A stretch of DNA of 64,000 bases from Aciduricibacillus chroicocephali (GCF_030762805.1 NZ_CP129113.1:1440001-1504000), one strand, 5' to 3'. Positions 1 through 8,764 are shown, numbered from the stretch's first letter. Notes: a model not told the origin generated them from the sequence alone. Program-made: numbers and translations.

Positions 1-449
1 GAAGAAGGGATGACAATCTTAAGACCAGGCGTATTTGCGAACAGTGCTTCAACAGATTGTGAATGATAGAGTGCACCGTGGATGCCACCACCAAACGGAG
101 CACGTACTGTGAGCGGGCATGACCAGTCATTATTGGAACGGTACCGAATCTTTGCCGCTTCCGATACAATCTGGTTCACAGCCGGCATAATAAAATCAGC
201 AAACTGCATTTCTGCAACCGGACGCATCCCATACATCGCCGCACCAATTGCAACTCCGGCAATTGCAGATTCTGCGAGTGGCGTATCAATCACGCGTTCT
301 TCACCGAATCGCTCCTGCAGACCATCTGTCGCGCGGAAAACACCGCCCTTTTTGCCGACATCCTCACCGAGGACAAATACATTTGCGTCTCTTACCATTT
401 CTTCTTTCATTGCCAATGTAATAGCTTGCAAATATGTCATGATCGCCAT
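1..449 (-). CDS. bkdAB: Branched-chain 2-oxoacid dehydrogenase E1 beta subunit (N-terminal part)
   Basis: This is the first roughly 149 codons of the E1 beta subunit, cut by the window edge. E1 beta pairs with BkdAA to form the thiamine-diphosphate decarboxylase of the branched-chain keto acid dehydrogenase. The enzyme makes isobutyryl-, isovaleryl- and 2-methylbutyryl-CoA for branched fatty acids. The N-terminus reads MAIMTYLQAITLAM, followed by a typical GEDVGKKGGVFRAT stretch and, near the window edge, a GGGIHGALYHSQ segment of the E1 beta family. Its ATG shares one base with the bkdAA stop (TAATG), so the two are translationally coupled. PdhB-type E1 beta is the alternative, but the operon context (ptb, buk, lpdV) settles the assignment. 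Confidence 0.93.
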   Translation of the reverse strand, partial: MAIMTYLQAITLAMKEEMVRDANVFVLGEDVGKKGGVFRATDGLQERFGEERVIDTPLAESAIAGVAIGAAMYGMRPVAEMQFADFIMPAVNQIVSEAAKIRYRSNNDWSCPLTVRAPFGGGIHGALYHSQSVEALFANTPGLKIVIPS

Positions 450-1453
450 TAGTTTTCCTCCTGCTCTGCATAAACATGCCGCAGTGCTGAAGCTGGTTCC
501 CCAAAGGCTGCTTTTTCAGCATATTCCGTTCCCTCGTTCACCAGCTTGTCAATTTCTTCAGCCATTGCAGTTTCCTTTTCATCATTAAGCACGCCGCACT
601 CTCGCAAGTAGGTCGAGAATTTGGCTAGCGAATCGCTTTCTTTAAGGGTTTCGAGCTCGCTCGCTTCCCGATACAAACGGTGATCATCATCGCTTGAATG
701 CGCTGTGAGACGACTAACAAGGGCTTCTACAAGAGTTGGTCCCTCACCTGCCGCTGCACGGTCTCTAGCCTTCTTCATCACTTCATAAACAGCAAGCGGA
801 TCATTACCGTCCACTGTGTAACCAGGCATGCCATATCCTATTGCCCTGTCAGAAATACGTTCACAAGCATATTGTTTTGACACAGGAACAGAAATCGCAT
901 ACTGATTGTTCTCTACAAATGTAATAACAGGCAGCTTATGAACTGCTGCAAAGTTAAGTCCTTCGTGGAAATCTCCCTGGTTTGTCGATCCTTCCCCAAG
1001 TGCCGTCAAAGTGACAAAATCCTTTTTTTGCATCTTTGCAGCGAGAGCAGTACCGACCGCATGTGGCAACTGAGTTGTAACTGGTGAAGATCCAGAAAGG
1101 ATTCGATATTTCTTGCTGCCAAAGTGACCAGGCATCTGACGACCGCCGGAATTTGGATCATCCGCTTTTGCAAAAGCTGAAAGCATAAGCTCCTTGATTG
1201 TCATGCCAAATGCCATGACCATTGCAACATCCCTGTAATAAGGCGCAAGATAATCCTGAGAACGATCAAGTGCAAACGCAGCTCCAACCTGTGCCCCTTC
1301 CTGACCTTGGCAGGAAACGACAAATGGAATCTTGCCGGCCCGATTCAAAAGCCACATCCTTTCGTCCACTTTTCGTGCTGACAGCATTACACGATACATT
1401 TCTAATACATCCTGATCCGTCAGACCAAGTGCTTCATGGCGTTTTTCTGCCAT
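449..1453 (-). CDS. bkdAA: Branched-chain 2-oxoacid dehydrogenase E1 alpha subunit
   Basis: Subunit alpha (334 residues) of the thiamine-diphosphate-dependent E1 component. The TPP-binding segment reads GEGSTNQGDFHEG and ends near VENNQYAISVP. The phosphorylation-loop region HSSDDDHRLYR is present. The ATG at 1453 is preferred because a perfect AGGAGG lies 8 bases upstream and the protein then begins MAEKRHEALGL, like the B. subtilis protein. An in-frame ATG at 1480 lacks a ribosome binding site and would overlap lpdV. The gene follows lpdV by about 20 bases and overlaps bkdAB by one base, so it is part of one operon. Confidence 0.95.
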   Translation of the reverse strand: MAEKRHEALGLTDQDVLEMYRVMLSARKVDERMWLLNRAGKIPFVVSCQGQEGAQVGAAFALDRSQDYLAPYYRDVAMVMAFGMTIKELMLSAFAKADDPNSGGRQMPGHFGSKKYRILSGSSPVTTQLPHAVGTALAAKMQKKDFVTLTALGEGSTNQGDFHEGLNFAAVHKLPVITFVENNQYAISVPVSKQYACERISDRAIGYGMPGYTVDGNDPLAVYEVMKKARDRAAAGEGPTLVEALVSRLTAHSSDDDHRLYREASELETLKESDSLAKFSTYLRECGVLNDEKETAMAEEIDKLVNEGTEYAEKAAFGEPASALRHVYAEQEEN

Positions 1454-1472
1454 AACCTTTTCCTCCTGTCGC

Positions 1473-2894
1473 TTATCCATGTATTTGTTTTCCGTCCACC
1501 GCTAATGCAGCTTCACCAATCGCTTCAGATAATGTCGGATGCGGGTGAATCGTTTCAGAAATTTCCCAGCTAGTTGCATCGAGCACTTTCGCAAGTCCTG
1601 CCTCTGTAATCATGTCCGTGGCATGAGTACCGACAATGTGGACACCGAGAAGATCATCAGTCGCTTCATCTGTAACGAATTTAACAAAGCCTGCTGTCTC
1701 TCCTTGAACAAGCGCTTTGCCATTTGCCTGAAACGGAAACTTACCAATTTTGATTGCATAACCTTTATCAACAGCTTCTTGTTCGGTAAAACCTACAGAA
1801 GCCGCTTCAGGTCTGCTGTATACGCAGACAGGAACCGTATTATAGTCAAGCAGCCGTTCCAAAGTCCCTGCCATATGCTCGACAGCTTTGATTCCTTCAT
1901 GTGAAGCGACATGCGCGAGTTGAATTCCGCCAATACAATCACCAATTGCATATATATGTTTTTCTTTGGTCTGGTAAAATTCGTTCGTCCGGATATAACC
2001 GTTTTCCACTACAATGGAAGTATTCTCCAACCCAATTCCTTCTGTGTTCGCCTCTCTGCCGACTGATACAAGCATTTTCGAAGCCGTGAACTGCTCCAAG
2101 CCCTTTTTCGTTTCAGCCTTAACTTCTACACTTTCATTAATGGATAGCGTCTCTGGAAGCACTTTAGCGGAAAGAACAAATTTCACACCGCGTTTTTCAA
2201 GTTCAGTCTGTACTGTCCGAGACACATCTTTGTCCATTCCAGGCAAAATCCGGTCAGCATATTCTAGTACAGTCACTTCCACATCAAAATCAACAAGCAT
2301 GGAAGCCCATTCTATTCCAATTGCTCCTCCACCTACTATAAGCATGGATTCCGGCAATCTATCCATCTCCAACGCTTCTTCAGAGCTGAGGATGAATTCA
2401 CCGTCAATCGCAAGCCCAGGCAAAGTCCGTGGCCTTGAACCTGTCGCAATTAGTACATGCTTCGGTACAATCATTGTGTTTTCACGGCCATCTGCATATT
2501 CAATGGAAATTGTGCCTGGCATAGGAGAGAAAATACTTGGACCGAGAATGCGGCCAAACCCTTCAAAAACATCAATTTTCCCTTTTTTCATCAAATGTTG
2601 CACACCTGAATGAAGTTGTTCAACGATACCAGATTTTCGCTCCTGTACACGTGCAAAGTCTACCTTTACATCTCCCGCAATAACACCAAAATCAGCACCA
2701 TGTTTCGCAAGATCATAGACTTCGGCGCTTCTCAATAAAGCTTTTGAGGGAATACAACCTTTATGAAGACATGTGCCCCCAAGCTTTTCCTTTTCTACTA
2801 TTGCAACTTGTAAACCGCTCTGCGCCGCTTTAATCGCTGCTACATAACCGCCCGGTCCTCCACCAAGTACAACGAGATCGTATTCCTTAGCCAT
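1473..2894 (-). CDS. lpdV: Dihydrolipoyl dehydrogenase, E3 of the branched-chain keto acid complex
   Basis: Flavoprotein of 473 residues that reoxidises the dihydrolipoyl arm of the E2 subunit with NAD. The FAD-binding GGGPGGYVAA lies at residues 11-20. The redox-active disulfide is GGTCLHKGC with C42 and C47. The NAD-binding GGGAIGIEWAS lies mid-protein, and the C-terminal catalytic His-Glu motif is HPHPTLSE. The start has TAGGAGTG 7-8 bases upstream. Its position between buk and bkdAA matches the Bacillus bkd operon, so this is the LpdV paralogue rather than PdhD. Confidence 0.95.
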   Translation of the reverse strand: MAKEYDLVVLGGGPGGYVAAIKAAQSGLQVAIVEKEKLGGTCLHKGCIPSKALLRSAEVYDLAKHGADFGVIAGDVKVDFARVQERKSGIVEQLHSGVQHLMKKGKIDVFEGFGRILGPSIFSPMPGTISIEYADGRENTMIVPKHVLIATGSRPRTLPGLAIDGEFILSSEEALEMDRLPESMLIVGGGAIGIEWASMLVDFDVEVTVLEYADRILPGMDKDVSRTVQTELEKRGVKFVLSAKVLPETLSINESVEVKAETKKGLEQFTASKMLVSVGREANTEGIGLENTSIVVENGYIRTNEFYQTKEKHIYAIGDCIGGIQLAHVASHEGIKAVEHMAGTLERLLDYNTVPVCVYSRPEAASVGFTEQEAVDKGYAIKIGKFPFQANGKALVQGETAGFVKFVTDEATDDLLGVHIVGTHATDMITEAGLAKVLDATSWEISETIHPHPTLSEAIGEAALAVDGKQIHG

Positions 2895-2921
2895 TCGATC
2901 ACTCCTAAAATAAATGCCTGT

Positions 2922-3974
2922 TTAATAATTCTTTGCTTCTTCCAGTCCAGTCAGCACCCGAAAAGCTCCGGACGCAAGTGACTCCAGTATATTTTCACCA
3001 GGGAAAACAAACACATCTGCAATCCATGCAATTGGACCGAGCAGCCGTTGAACAAACAGACTTTGATCATTCAGCCTGCCCGTCAGTACGATTGCCTGGA
3101 CTTCACCACGCAAAGCAGCAGCCATTGCCCCGATTTCTTTAGCGGATTGATAAACCATTGCATCTAGCAGTTTATCTGCCAGATCGTCCCCTTCTTCAAT
3201 GCGTCTTTCCACTTCGTCAAGGTTTCCTGTTCCGAGATGTGCCGTTAAACCGCCAAGGGTAGATATTTTTCGCTTCAAATCAGTCTCTGTGAAGTCTCCG
3301 GAATAGCAAAGAGCAATCATATCTCCAGCCGGTAAAGTACCCGCCCGTTCCGGTGCCAGTGGCCCTTCTCCATCAAGACTATTATTTACATCGATGACGC
3401 ACCCTGCTTTATGAGCACCGATTGAAATTCCGCCACCGAGGTGGAGTACGATGAAATTGCCTTCTTCATATGGAATGTTCCTCATATTGGCTGCTTTCCT
3501 CGCGGCCGCTTTATGACTGAGTGCGTGAAAAACACTTTTCCTCTTGATTTCGGGAATCCCAGTCATCCTAGCAACATCTGCCAGTTCATCTACAGTGACA
3601 GGATCTACAATATAGGCGGGAATTCCGTAATCATTTGCAATGCTTTCCGCAAGCCAGCCGCCGATTGCAGAAGCATGACCAGCTGCGAAACCATCTCGCA
3701 AATCTTCTTTCATATGTTCATTAACACAGTATGTACCGCCCTCTAAAGGACGCAGGATGCCGCCACGGCCCACAATCGCTGTACATTTTGAAATATTAAG
3801 TCCCATTGAGAAAAATTTCTCCAACAAGTCCTGTTTCCTCTGCTGCGTCTGCTTTTCAACATCTTCACCGAGGGACGAATGGCATATTTCAGCGGAAACG
3901 AGACAGCTCTCATTTTCAAAAAGTGCGGCTTCTGTAGATTTACCCTTTGGATTGATTGCAAGAATTCGCTGCAT
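2922..3974 (-). CDS. buk: Butyrate kinase
   Basis: Acetokinase-family enzyme of 350 residues. It interconverts butyryl or branched acyl phosphate and ADP with the acid and ATP, working with Ptb to recycle acyl-CoA. The N-terminal phosphate-binding segment reads ILAINPKGKSTEAALFEN. The glycine-rich HLGGGISIGAH and the later LTGRL motif are family signatures. The start at 3974 is chosen because CAGGAG lies 9 bases upstream and the protein then begins MQRILAINP. The open frame continues upstream to 4148 but is not homologous there. The start lies inside the end of ptb, an overlap of 35 bases where B. subtilis carries bcd between the two genes. Confidence 0.93.
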   Translation of the reverse strand: MQRILAINPKGKSTEAALFENESCLVSAEICHSSLGEDVEKQTQQRKQDLLEKFFSMGLNISKCTAIVGRGGILRPLEGGTYCVNEHMKEDLRDGFAAGHASAIGGWLAESIANDYGIPAYIVDPVTVDELADVARMTGIPEIKRKSVFHALSHKAAARKAANMRNIPYEEGNFIVLHLGGGISIGAHKAGCVIDVNNSLDGEGPLAPERAGTLPAGDMIALCYSGDFTETDLKRKISTLGGLTAHLGTGNLDEVERRIEEGDDLADKLLDAMVYQSAKEIGAMAAALRGEVQAIVLTGRLNDQSLFVQRLLGPIAWIADVFVFPGENILESLASGAFRVLTGLEEAKNY

Positions 3975-4896
3975 TCTTGTCACTCCTGTCTCTATTCTTG
4001 CCGAAAATAATAATGGCAAGAGCGATTGAATATAGCTTGCTTTCCCAGCAATCAGCACGGGAAGGAAGAACAATTGGAACTGAAGCTCCACAAACGACAG
4101 CAGCCACTTTTGCTCTGGCAAAAAAGACAAAAGCTTTATAGAGCGCATTTCCCGCTTCTATAGAAGGGACAAGCAAAATATCAGAACAACCTGCCACTTT
4201 TGATGCGACACCTTTCTGACGGGCTGTTTCAGGAGATATTGCATTATCAAAAGAGATCGGTCCTCCAACTAAGCAACCTGTAATCTCCCCTTTTTCCTGC
4301 ATTTCCGCAAGCTTTGCCGCATCCAATGTAGATGGGATTGCTTCATTGATCACATCTACTGGTGCGATGGCAGCAACTTTTGGACACTTAATTCCAAGAG
4401 TATGACCGATATCCACTGCATGAGCAGCAATCCGTACTTTATCAGTAAGGTCTGGCGAGATATTGATTGCCGCATCTGTTAAAATTACCGGCTTTTCTCT
4501 GCCCGGAACATCAAAAACAGCGACATGTGAAAGCAATTTCTCCTGACGAAGTCCATGCTCTCTATCTAATACAGCTTGCAACATTTCTTTTGTGGAAACA
4601 TCGCCCTTCATTAAAATGTGAGCATGACCGCTTTTTATGTGCCTCACAGCAGCTGAAGCAGCCGATCCATTTTCAACAGGATATGCTTTTATACTTGCAA
4701 AATCCGAATCGAGACCCGTCTCACGATGAAAGCGACTTATTTCTGACAGGGTGCCAAAGATATGAAAAGTAGCCAACTTCAGTTCAAGAGCCACTTTGAC
4801 TGCATGGAACAGTTCGGAACCTTTAACTCCAGCCACCGCTATAACTGGCCGCAATTCAGTCTTGGCTGTTTCAAGCAGTTCATTCAAATGATTCAT
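3940..4896 (-). CDS. ptb: Phosphate butyryltransferase with an extended C-terminus
   Basis: Acyl-CoA:phosphate acyltransferase (318 residues) of the PTA_PTB family, converting branched acyl-CoA and phosphate to acyl phosphate for Buk. Family segments are seen: HILMKGDVST, DVPGREKPVILTDAAINI, and the C-terminal SDILLVPSIEAGNALYKAF. The ATG at 4896 has GGTGA 7 bases upstream; an ATG at 4908 has no ribosome binding site. The usual protein ends soon after ESKLYSIALAI. Here about 20 more residues of low-complexity sequence (IFGKNRDRSDKN and so on) follow and run 35 bases into buk. This tail probably arose when bcd was lost from the junction; a function for it is not evident. Confidence 0.92.
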   Translation of the reverse strand: MNHLNELLETAKTELRPVIAVAGVKGSELFHAVKVALELKLATFHIFGTLSEISRFHRETGLDSDFASIKAYPVENGSAASAAVRHIKSGHAHILMKGDVSTKEMLQAVLDREHGLRQEKLLSHVAVFDVPGREKPVILTDAAINISPDLTDKVRIAAHAVDIGHTLGIKCPKVAAIAPVDVINEAIPSTLDAAKLAEMQEKGEITGCLVGGPISFDNAISPETARQKGVASKVAGCSDILLVPSIEAGNALYKAFVFFARAKVAAVVCGASVPIVLPSRADCWESKLYSIALAIIIFGKNRDRSDKNAANSCNQSKG

Positions 4897-4911
4897 TGAC
4901 TTCACCATCTA

Positions 4912-6519
4912 TTATTCTGCATTATTTTGCATGCTCGTTTTATCAATATGGTACTTTTCCATCTTATAGTACAAGTTACGGATTGAAATTTTCAACATAT
5001 CCGCTGTTTTGGTTTTATTATAGCCACTTTTCCTATATATGTCCTGGATATATCTTTTTTCAAAATCTTCCAAAGCGTCTTGCAACGGTCGGTGGTTCTC
5101 AAGCTCTTCCTCTTCCTTTACTCTCTCTGAAGTGTTGGAGCTTTCAAAATGGGAAGGCTTTAAATAAACTTCTTCTGGGTCAGTCCGTAGCATTGCAGTT
5201 TGTATAAAAACTTTTAACTCTGCAATATTTTTCAAGAATGTGCGCTTTTTTAACATTTCAACTGTTTCTTTTGTTGCAGATTGTACGTACCGGCCCAATT
5301 CATTATTTGAATCATAAATAAATCGGTTTACTAGAATTTCCATATCTGCTTTTCTAGAGCGCAATGGCGGCAAATATATAGTCATTCTGCTAAGGATTGC
5401 ATACAGCTCTCTTGAAAAGTCATGGTCGCTGATTGCCTGTTCAAGGTTAGCAGAAGTAATACAAATGATTCGGCTTCCTCTTTTTTCTTCCTGCTCCAGA
5501 AATTCAAGAACTTTCTGCTGAGCCGACTTATTTAAAGACTCAATATGTTCAAGTACAATGGTACCTTTTGAAACTGTTCTAAATAGATGATCGGGAATTT
5601 TCTCGCGGCAGTCTTGAATAATAAAAGGCTGGAAACGAAGTTCACTTTCATTATGAATCGCTTCAGCGAAATGCCTCTTGCCCGTCCCTTCCTCTCCCCG
5701 CAACAAGACAGGTTGTAACGTGCGGGCTGCAAGCTTCCCATGATCAACAGCAAGCTGCATTGTATCGGATTGTGCGGAGAAATCAACGAAGAGCCGCATG
5801 CCTTCCAATTTTCGAACAAGCTGTTTAGAAGCAGACAATTCTTGTTCTAGAACTCGATCTTTATCTTCTTCATATACAGCAATACTTCCCTTCAGCTTGC
5901 CATCCAACATAAGCGGGACAGCACGCACATGAAGGTCTCCATGGTGTCCTGTCTCAGCTGCAAAGCATCGGTTGACAGCGCGGCGTGTCTGTTGAACTTG
6001 TTTATGAACGGCATTTTCAAGTTCAGGCAAGTCGGATCTCTGGCCTAAAAGCTGGAGACAACTATCATTTGCATACCACGTACGTCCTTGATGGTCTGCG
6101 ATACTAAAAGGTTCTGCAAAAACGTTCAAGATTCCTTCCATAAGAACTGTTAAATCATTTAAATCTGCGTGCTTCTCTGCTAATCGGATCACTTCCCGTA
6201 CTTTAGCACCGATTGCCGCAACTCCAGTAAGTTTTTCTTCACCATCAAAAAGTGGCAGCTTCGCCATGATCATGTCTTCTCCGTCACCCATTCGAAATCT
6301 GCCGTTCCAGTCCCCACGCCTGCTTCTCAGTACTTCCTCGAGATGAATTCCGGGGAATACATCTTCTGCCTTCATTCCAAAAATGTCGTTTTTACTGATT
6401 GCTATTTCAACAGCTTCTTTATTTGCAGCCTGAATACGTCCCTGCTCGTCTGCTGTCAGAAAAAAAACTGGAAATTGCTCAAGTAGCCATTGATAAGGGG
6501 GAGTTTGCCTTTTATCCAC
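4912..6519 (-). CDS. bkdR: BkdR-like regulator with degenerate sigma-54 AAA+ domain
   Basis: Protein of 535 residues with the layout of a sigma-54 activator: two PAS-like segments (about 15-110 and 125-225), an AAA+ region (about 260-450) and a Fis-type helix-turn-helix at the end (about 480-530, KTADMLKISIRNLYYKMEKY). Walker A is GEEGTGK at about 275-281. Between Walker A and the position of Walker B about 20-25 residues are missing, so the whole ESELFGH..GAFTGA loop is absent. Walker B reads GTIVLEHIES instead of GTLFLDEIGE, losing the Asp-Glu pair. The sensor segment reads SRELYAILSR where DLYYRL is usual. The protein therefore should not remodel sigma-54 holoenzyme; it may act as a plain DNA-binding regulator. 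The GTG start has GGAGG 7 bases upstream. It is 15 bases before ptb and likely heads the operon. Confidence 0.88.
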   Translation of the reverse strand: MDKRQTPPYQWLLEQFPVFFLTADEQGRIQAANKEAVEIAISKNDIFGMKAEDVFPGIHLEEVLRSRRGDWNGRFRMGDGEDMIMAKLPLFDGEEKLTGVAAIGAKVREVIRLAEKHADLNDLTVLMEGILNVFAEPFSIADHQGRTWYANDSCLQLLGQRSDLPELENAVHKQVQQTRRAVNRCFAAETGHHGDLHVRAVPLMLDGKLKGSIAVYEEDKDRVLEQELSASKQLVRKLEGMRLFVDFSAQSDTMQLAVDHGKLAARTLQPVLLRGEEGTGKRHFAEAIHNESELRFQPFIIQDCREKIPDHLFRTVSKGTIVLEHIESLNKSAQQKVLEFLEQEEKRGSRIICITSANLEQAISDHDFSRELYAILSRMTIYLPPLRSRKADMEILVNRFIYDSNNELGRYVQSATKETVEMLKKRTFLKNIAELKVFIQTAMLRTDPEEVYLKPSHFESSNTSERVKEEEELENHRPLQDALEDFEKRYIQDIYRKSGYNKTKTADMLKISIRNLYYKMEKYHIDKTSMQNNAE

Positions 6520-6556
6520 TTTTTCACCTCCACCATGCAAGAATTTGCTTGTTTTT

Positions 6557-6585
6557 ATCATATACAACCATGCAATTATTAGCAA
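6557..6585 (-). promoter_or_regulatory. Sigma-A promoter of the bkdR-ptb-buk-lpdV-bkd operon
   Basis: On the minus strand, TTGCTA (6580-6585) is followed after 17 bases by TATGAT (6557-6562). The expected start of transcription leaves a leader of about 30 bases before the bkdR GTG. No convincing TGGCAC-N5-TTGCA element is seen in the bkdR-ptb junction (15 bases). This fits operon transcription by sigma-A and the loss of the sigma-54 interaction loop in BkdR. Confidence 0.6.
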
Positions 6586-6660
6586 GTAATAGCCTTCATT
6601 CGGTTTTTTTCTTAATTGGTTGACTCTTTTAAGATTTCAGTATGATTTAATAGATAGTTT

Positions 6661-6669
6661 TGCTATAAT
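6661..6669 (+). promoter_or_regulatory. Extended -10 promoter for yqzF
   Basis: TGCTATAAT is a perfect extended -10 element 36 bases before the yqzF ATG. No good -35 lies at 17 bases, as is common with extended -10 promoters. It is divergent from the bkdR promoter. Confidence 0.5.
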
Positions 6670-6704
6670 CATTGATAGGTTTAACGATTTCAAGGAGATT
6701 GCAA

Positions 6705-6938
6705 ATGAATCGATTTATGGCTCTCATGTTACTTTTTTTACCTGGCATCGCCGCAGCAATAGGCATCAAGCTTATGCGTGATGCACTTTTTGGAGAATAT
6801 AGCCGATTCCTGTTACATGCGGGCGTGCAATTTTTTGCCGGCATGGTTCTTTTCATTGGCGGGCTTGTCTTTGTTGGCGGCTTTATCGTGTATCGAGATC
6901 GCAAAAACAATCGACATGCACAAAATCATCGTCAATGA
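6705..6938 (+). CDS. yqzF: DUF2627 small membrane protein YqzF
   Basis: Small protein of 77 residues with two predicted membrane helices (about 4-21 and 40-62). It begins MNRFMALMLLFLPGIAAA and ends in a basic tail with YRDRKNN, as in the DUF2627 family of Bacillaceae. The start is chosen by AAGGAG 8 bases upstream; an upstream in-frame ATG at 6672 lacks a site. YqzF lies next to bkdR in B. subtilis too. Function is unknown; conservation of the pairing hints at a membrane-related role but that is inference. Confidence 0.85.
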   Translation: MNRFMALMLLFLPGIAAAIGIKLMRDALFGEYSRFLLHAGVQFFAGMVLFIGGLVFVGGFIVYRDRKNNRHAQNHRQ

Positions 6939-7004
6939 GAATCCGAAGAAGCTTTGCAGTCCTTGCAATTGACGATCTCTTAACGCAACAGGAGGATATG
7001 AAAA

Positions 7005-8351
7005 ATGAAAGTAGCCAAATTTGGCGGCAGCTCTGTCGCTAACGCAACTCAAATCAAAAAAGTGTGCGATATTATTAAATCAGACGATTCTCGCAAATTT
7101 GTAGTTGTTTCTGCACCAGGAAAACGTAATAAAGAGGATATCAAAGTTACTGACCTTCTGATCGAACTTGGTGACACATATGCAAGTGGAAAAGCATACG
7201 AGTCTGTTTTCGAGAAAATTGTAAAACGCTATGCTGATATTATTGAAGAGCTGGATCTTCCAAAATCTTTGCTTGATGAAATTACTGATTCTACAAAGAA
7301 AACACTTGAAAGCGATGAACCTGACGAAATCAAGTTTGACGCTGTGAAAGCATCGGGAGAAGACAGTTCTGCTAGGATTGTCAGCGCCTATCTTAATAAA
7401 ATTGGCATTCAAGCAACTTATATTAATCCAAAGGAAGCGGGTATGATTGTAAGCAATCAGCCGGGTAATGCCCAAATCTTGCCTGAAAGCTTCCCTGAAA
7501 TTAATAAGTTGCGCGACCGTGAAGGCGTCCTCGTCATTCCTGGTTTCTTTGGCTACACTGCAAATGATAAACTGATGACTTTCTCACGCGGGGGATCTGA
7601 TATTACAGGGTCAATCATCGCTGCCGGCGTGAAAGCAGAACTTTATGAGAATTTTACAGATGTCGATTCCGTATTTTCCGTTAATCCGAACATTGTAGAA
7701 AATCCAAAAGAAATTACTGTTCTTACATACAAGGAAATGCGTGAACTTTCATACGCTGGTTTCTCAGTCTTCCATGACGAAGCACTCATCCCTGCTTTCC
7801 AGGAGAAGATTCCTGTCTGCATCAAGAACACGAATAACCCATCCGCTCCAGGTACAATGATTGTGGCGGAAAAGGAACAAAACGGTAATTGTGTTGTCGG
7901 TATTGCGAGTGATACAGATTTCTGCAGCCTCTATGTTGAGAAATATCTGATGAACCGTGAAGTCGGTTTCGGACGTAAATTACTGCAAATACTTGAGGAT
8001 GAGCATGTTTCATTTGAACATGTCCCTTCTGGTATTGACGATATGTCTGTCATCATCCGCAACAGCGAATTCACACCTGAAAAAGAAACACGTGTAGTAG
8101 AACGCATTCAGCAAGAACTCCAGGTCAACACATTAAAGATACGTCGCAACCTCGCTATGATTATGGTTGTTGGTGAAGGTATGAAGAGTACAATAGGTAT
8201 TATTAGTAAAGCAACAAATGCTTTTGCCGAAGCAAATGTTAACATTGAAATGGTCAACCAAGGATCTTCAGAAGTTTCCATCATGTTCGGTATTGAAGAA
8301 GAAGGACTGGAACGCTCAATACGTTCCCTATATAAAGCTTTCTTTGGATAA
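7005..8351 (+). CDS. thrD: Aspartate kinase, YclM/ThrD type
   Basis: Aspartokinase of 448 residues, first step of the aspartate family pathway. The N-terminal KFGGSSVA phosphate-binding motif, the FSRGGSDITGSI substrate segment and ENFTDVDSVFSVNP are family signatures. Two ACT domains occupy about 300-448, ending with the NIEMVNQGSSEVSIMFG signature typical of regulated aspartokinases. The length and the SAPGKRNKEDIKVTDLL segment match B. subtilis YclM (aspartokinase III) rather than DapG or LysC. The start has AGGAGG 8 bases upstream. No T-box or lysine riboswitch is visible in the 66-base gap after yqzF. It is not at this place in B. subtilis, so the location reflects rearrangement. Confidence 0.92.
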   Translation: MKVAKFGGSSVANATQIKKVCDIIKSDDSRKFVVVSAPGKRNKEDIKVTDLLIELGDTYASGKAYESVFEKIVKRYADIIEELDLPKSLLDEITDSTKKTLESDEPDEIKFDAVKASGEDSSARIVSAYLNKIGIQATYINPKEAGMIVSNQPGNAQILPESFPEINKLRDREGVLVIPGFFGYTANDKLMTFSRGGSDITGSIIAAGVKAELYENFTDVDSVFSVNPNIVENPKEITVLTYKEMRELSYAGFSVFHDEALIPAFQEKIPVCIKNTNNPSAPGTMIVAEKEQNGNCVVGIASDTDFCSLYVEKYLMNREVGFGRKLLQILEDEHVSFEHVPSGIDDMSVIIRNSEFTPEKETRVVERIQQELQVNTLKIRRNLAMIMVVGEGMKSTIGIISKATNAFAEANVNIEMVNQGSSEVSIMFGIEEEGLERSIRSLYKAFFG

Positions 8352-8359
8352 AGAAGGCA

Positions 8360-8387
8360 CCGCAACGCCTATGCGTTGCGGTTTTTT
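8360..8387 (+). terminator. Intrinsic terminator after aspartokinase
   Basis: CCGCAACGC, a four-base loop and GCGTTGCGG form a 9-pair stem followed by six T. Confidence 0.9.
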
Positions 8388-8433
8388 AATGCAAAAAAAC
8401 CGATTTATCCCTCTAAAACTTTGTAAATTATTG

Positions 8434-8439
8434 TATAAT
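8434..8439 (+). promoter_or_regulatory. Candidate -10 element for the small membrane gene
   Basis: A perfect TATAAT lies 30 bases before the gene at 8469. The -35 region is weak, so this is a tentative call. Confidence 0.35.
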
Positions 8440-8468
8440 GAGTTTAATACTGAGCAAGGAGGTGTCCT

Positions 8469-8762
8469 ATGGTTTCAGCTGAATTCATATCTATAGCAAC
8501 ACCTATCCTTCTCGGAATGCTAATAAATTTCATCGTCTATTTCATTTTCAGTAAAATTGAAAAAACGAAAAACAAAGCTATAAAATTCACATGGTTTGCA
8601 ACTGTTGGGATGATTGTCTTTTCATATATCTCAGCCTTCACTTCAAGTATCACATGGGGCGGGTTTGGCTATTTTATCATTTCAATCGGAATGTTTGCTG
8701 TTGCCCTCGCACTTACGATTTTTAAAAATCCGATTTGGAAAACTTCAAAGGAACATGATTGA
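8469..8762 (+). CDS. Small membrane protein of unknown function
   Basis: Protein of 97 residues with three predicted membrane helices (about 10-30, 43-62 and 68-88) joined by a short lysine-rich loop (SKIEKTKNKAIKF), ending in a charged tail. AAGGAGG precedes the ATG at normal spacing, and terminators flank the gene on both sides, so it is a real single-gene unit. I do not recognise the family. Neither neighbour gives a functional clue. Confidence 0.7.
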   Translation: MVSAEFISIATPILLGMLINFIVYFIFSKIEKTKNKAIKFTWFATVGMIVFSYISAFTSSITWGGFGYFIISIGMFAVALALTIFKNPIWKTSKEHD

Positions 8763-8764
8763 TC

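Noticed and set aside
3974-4148. N-terminal extension of butyrate kinase
   Set aside because: No homology, no binding site, and it overlaps ptb; the start at 3974 is well supported.
6535-6560. TTGCAT with GC upstream before the bkdR GTG, as a possible sigma-54 -24/-12 site
   Set aside because: The -24 part does not match TGGCAC and the element lies between the sigma-A promoter and the start codon; too weak.
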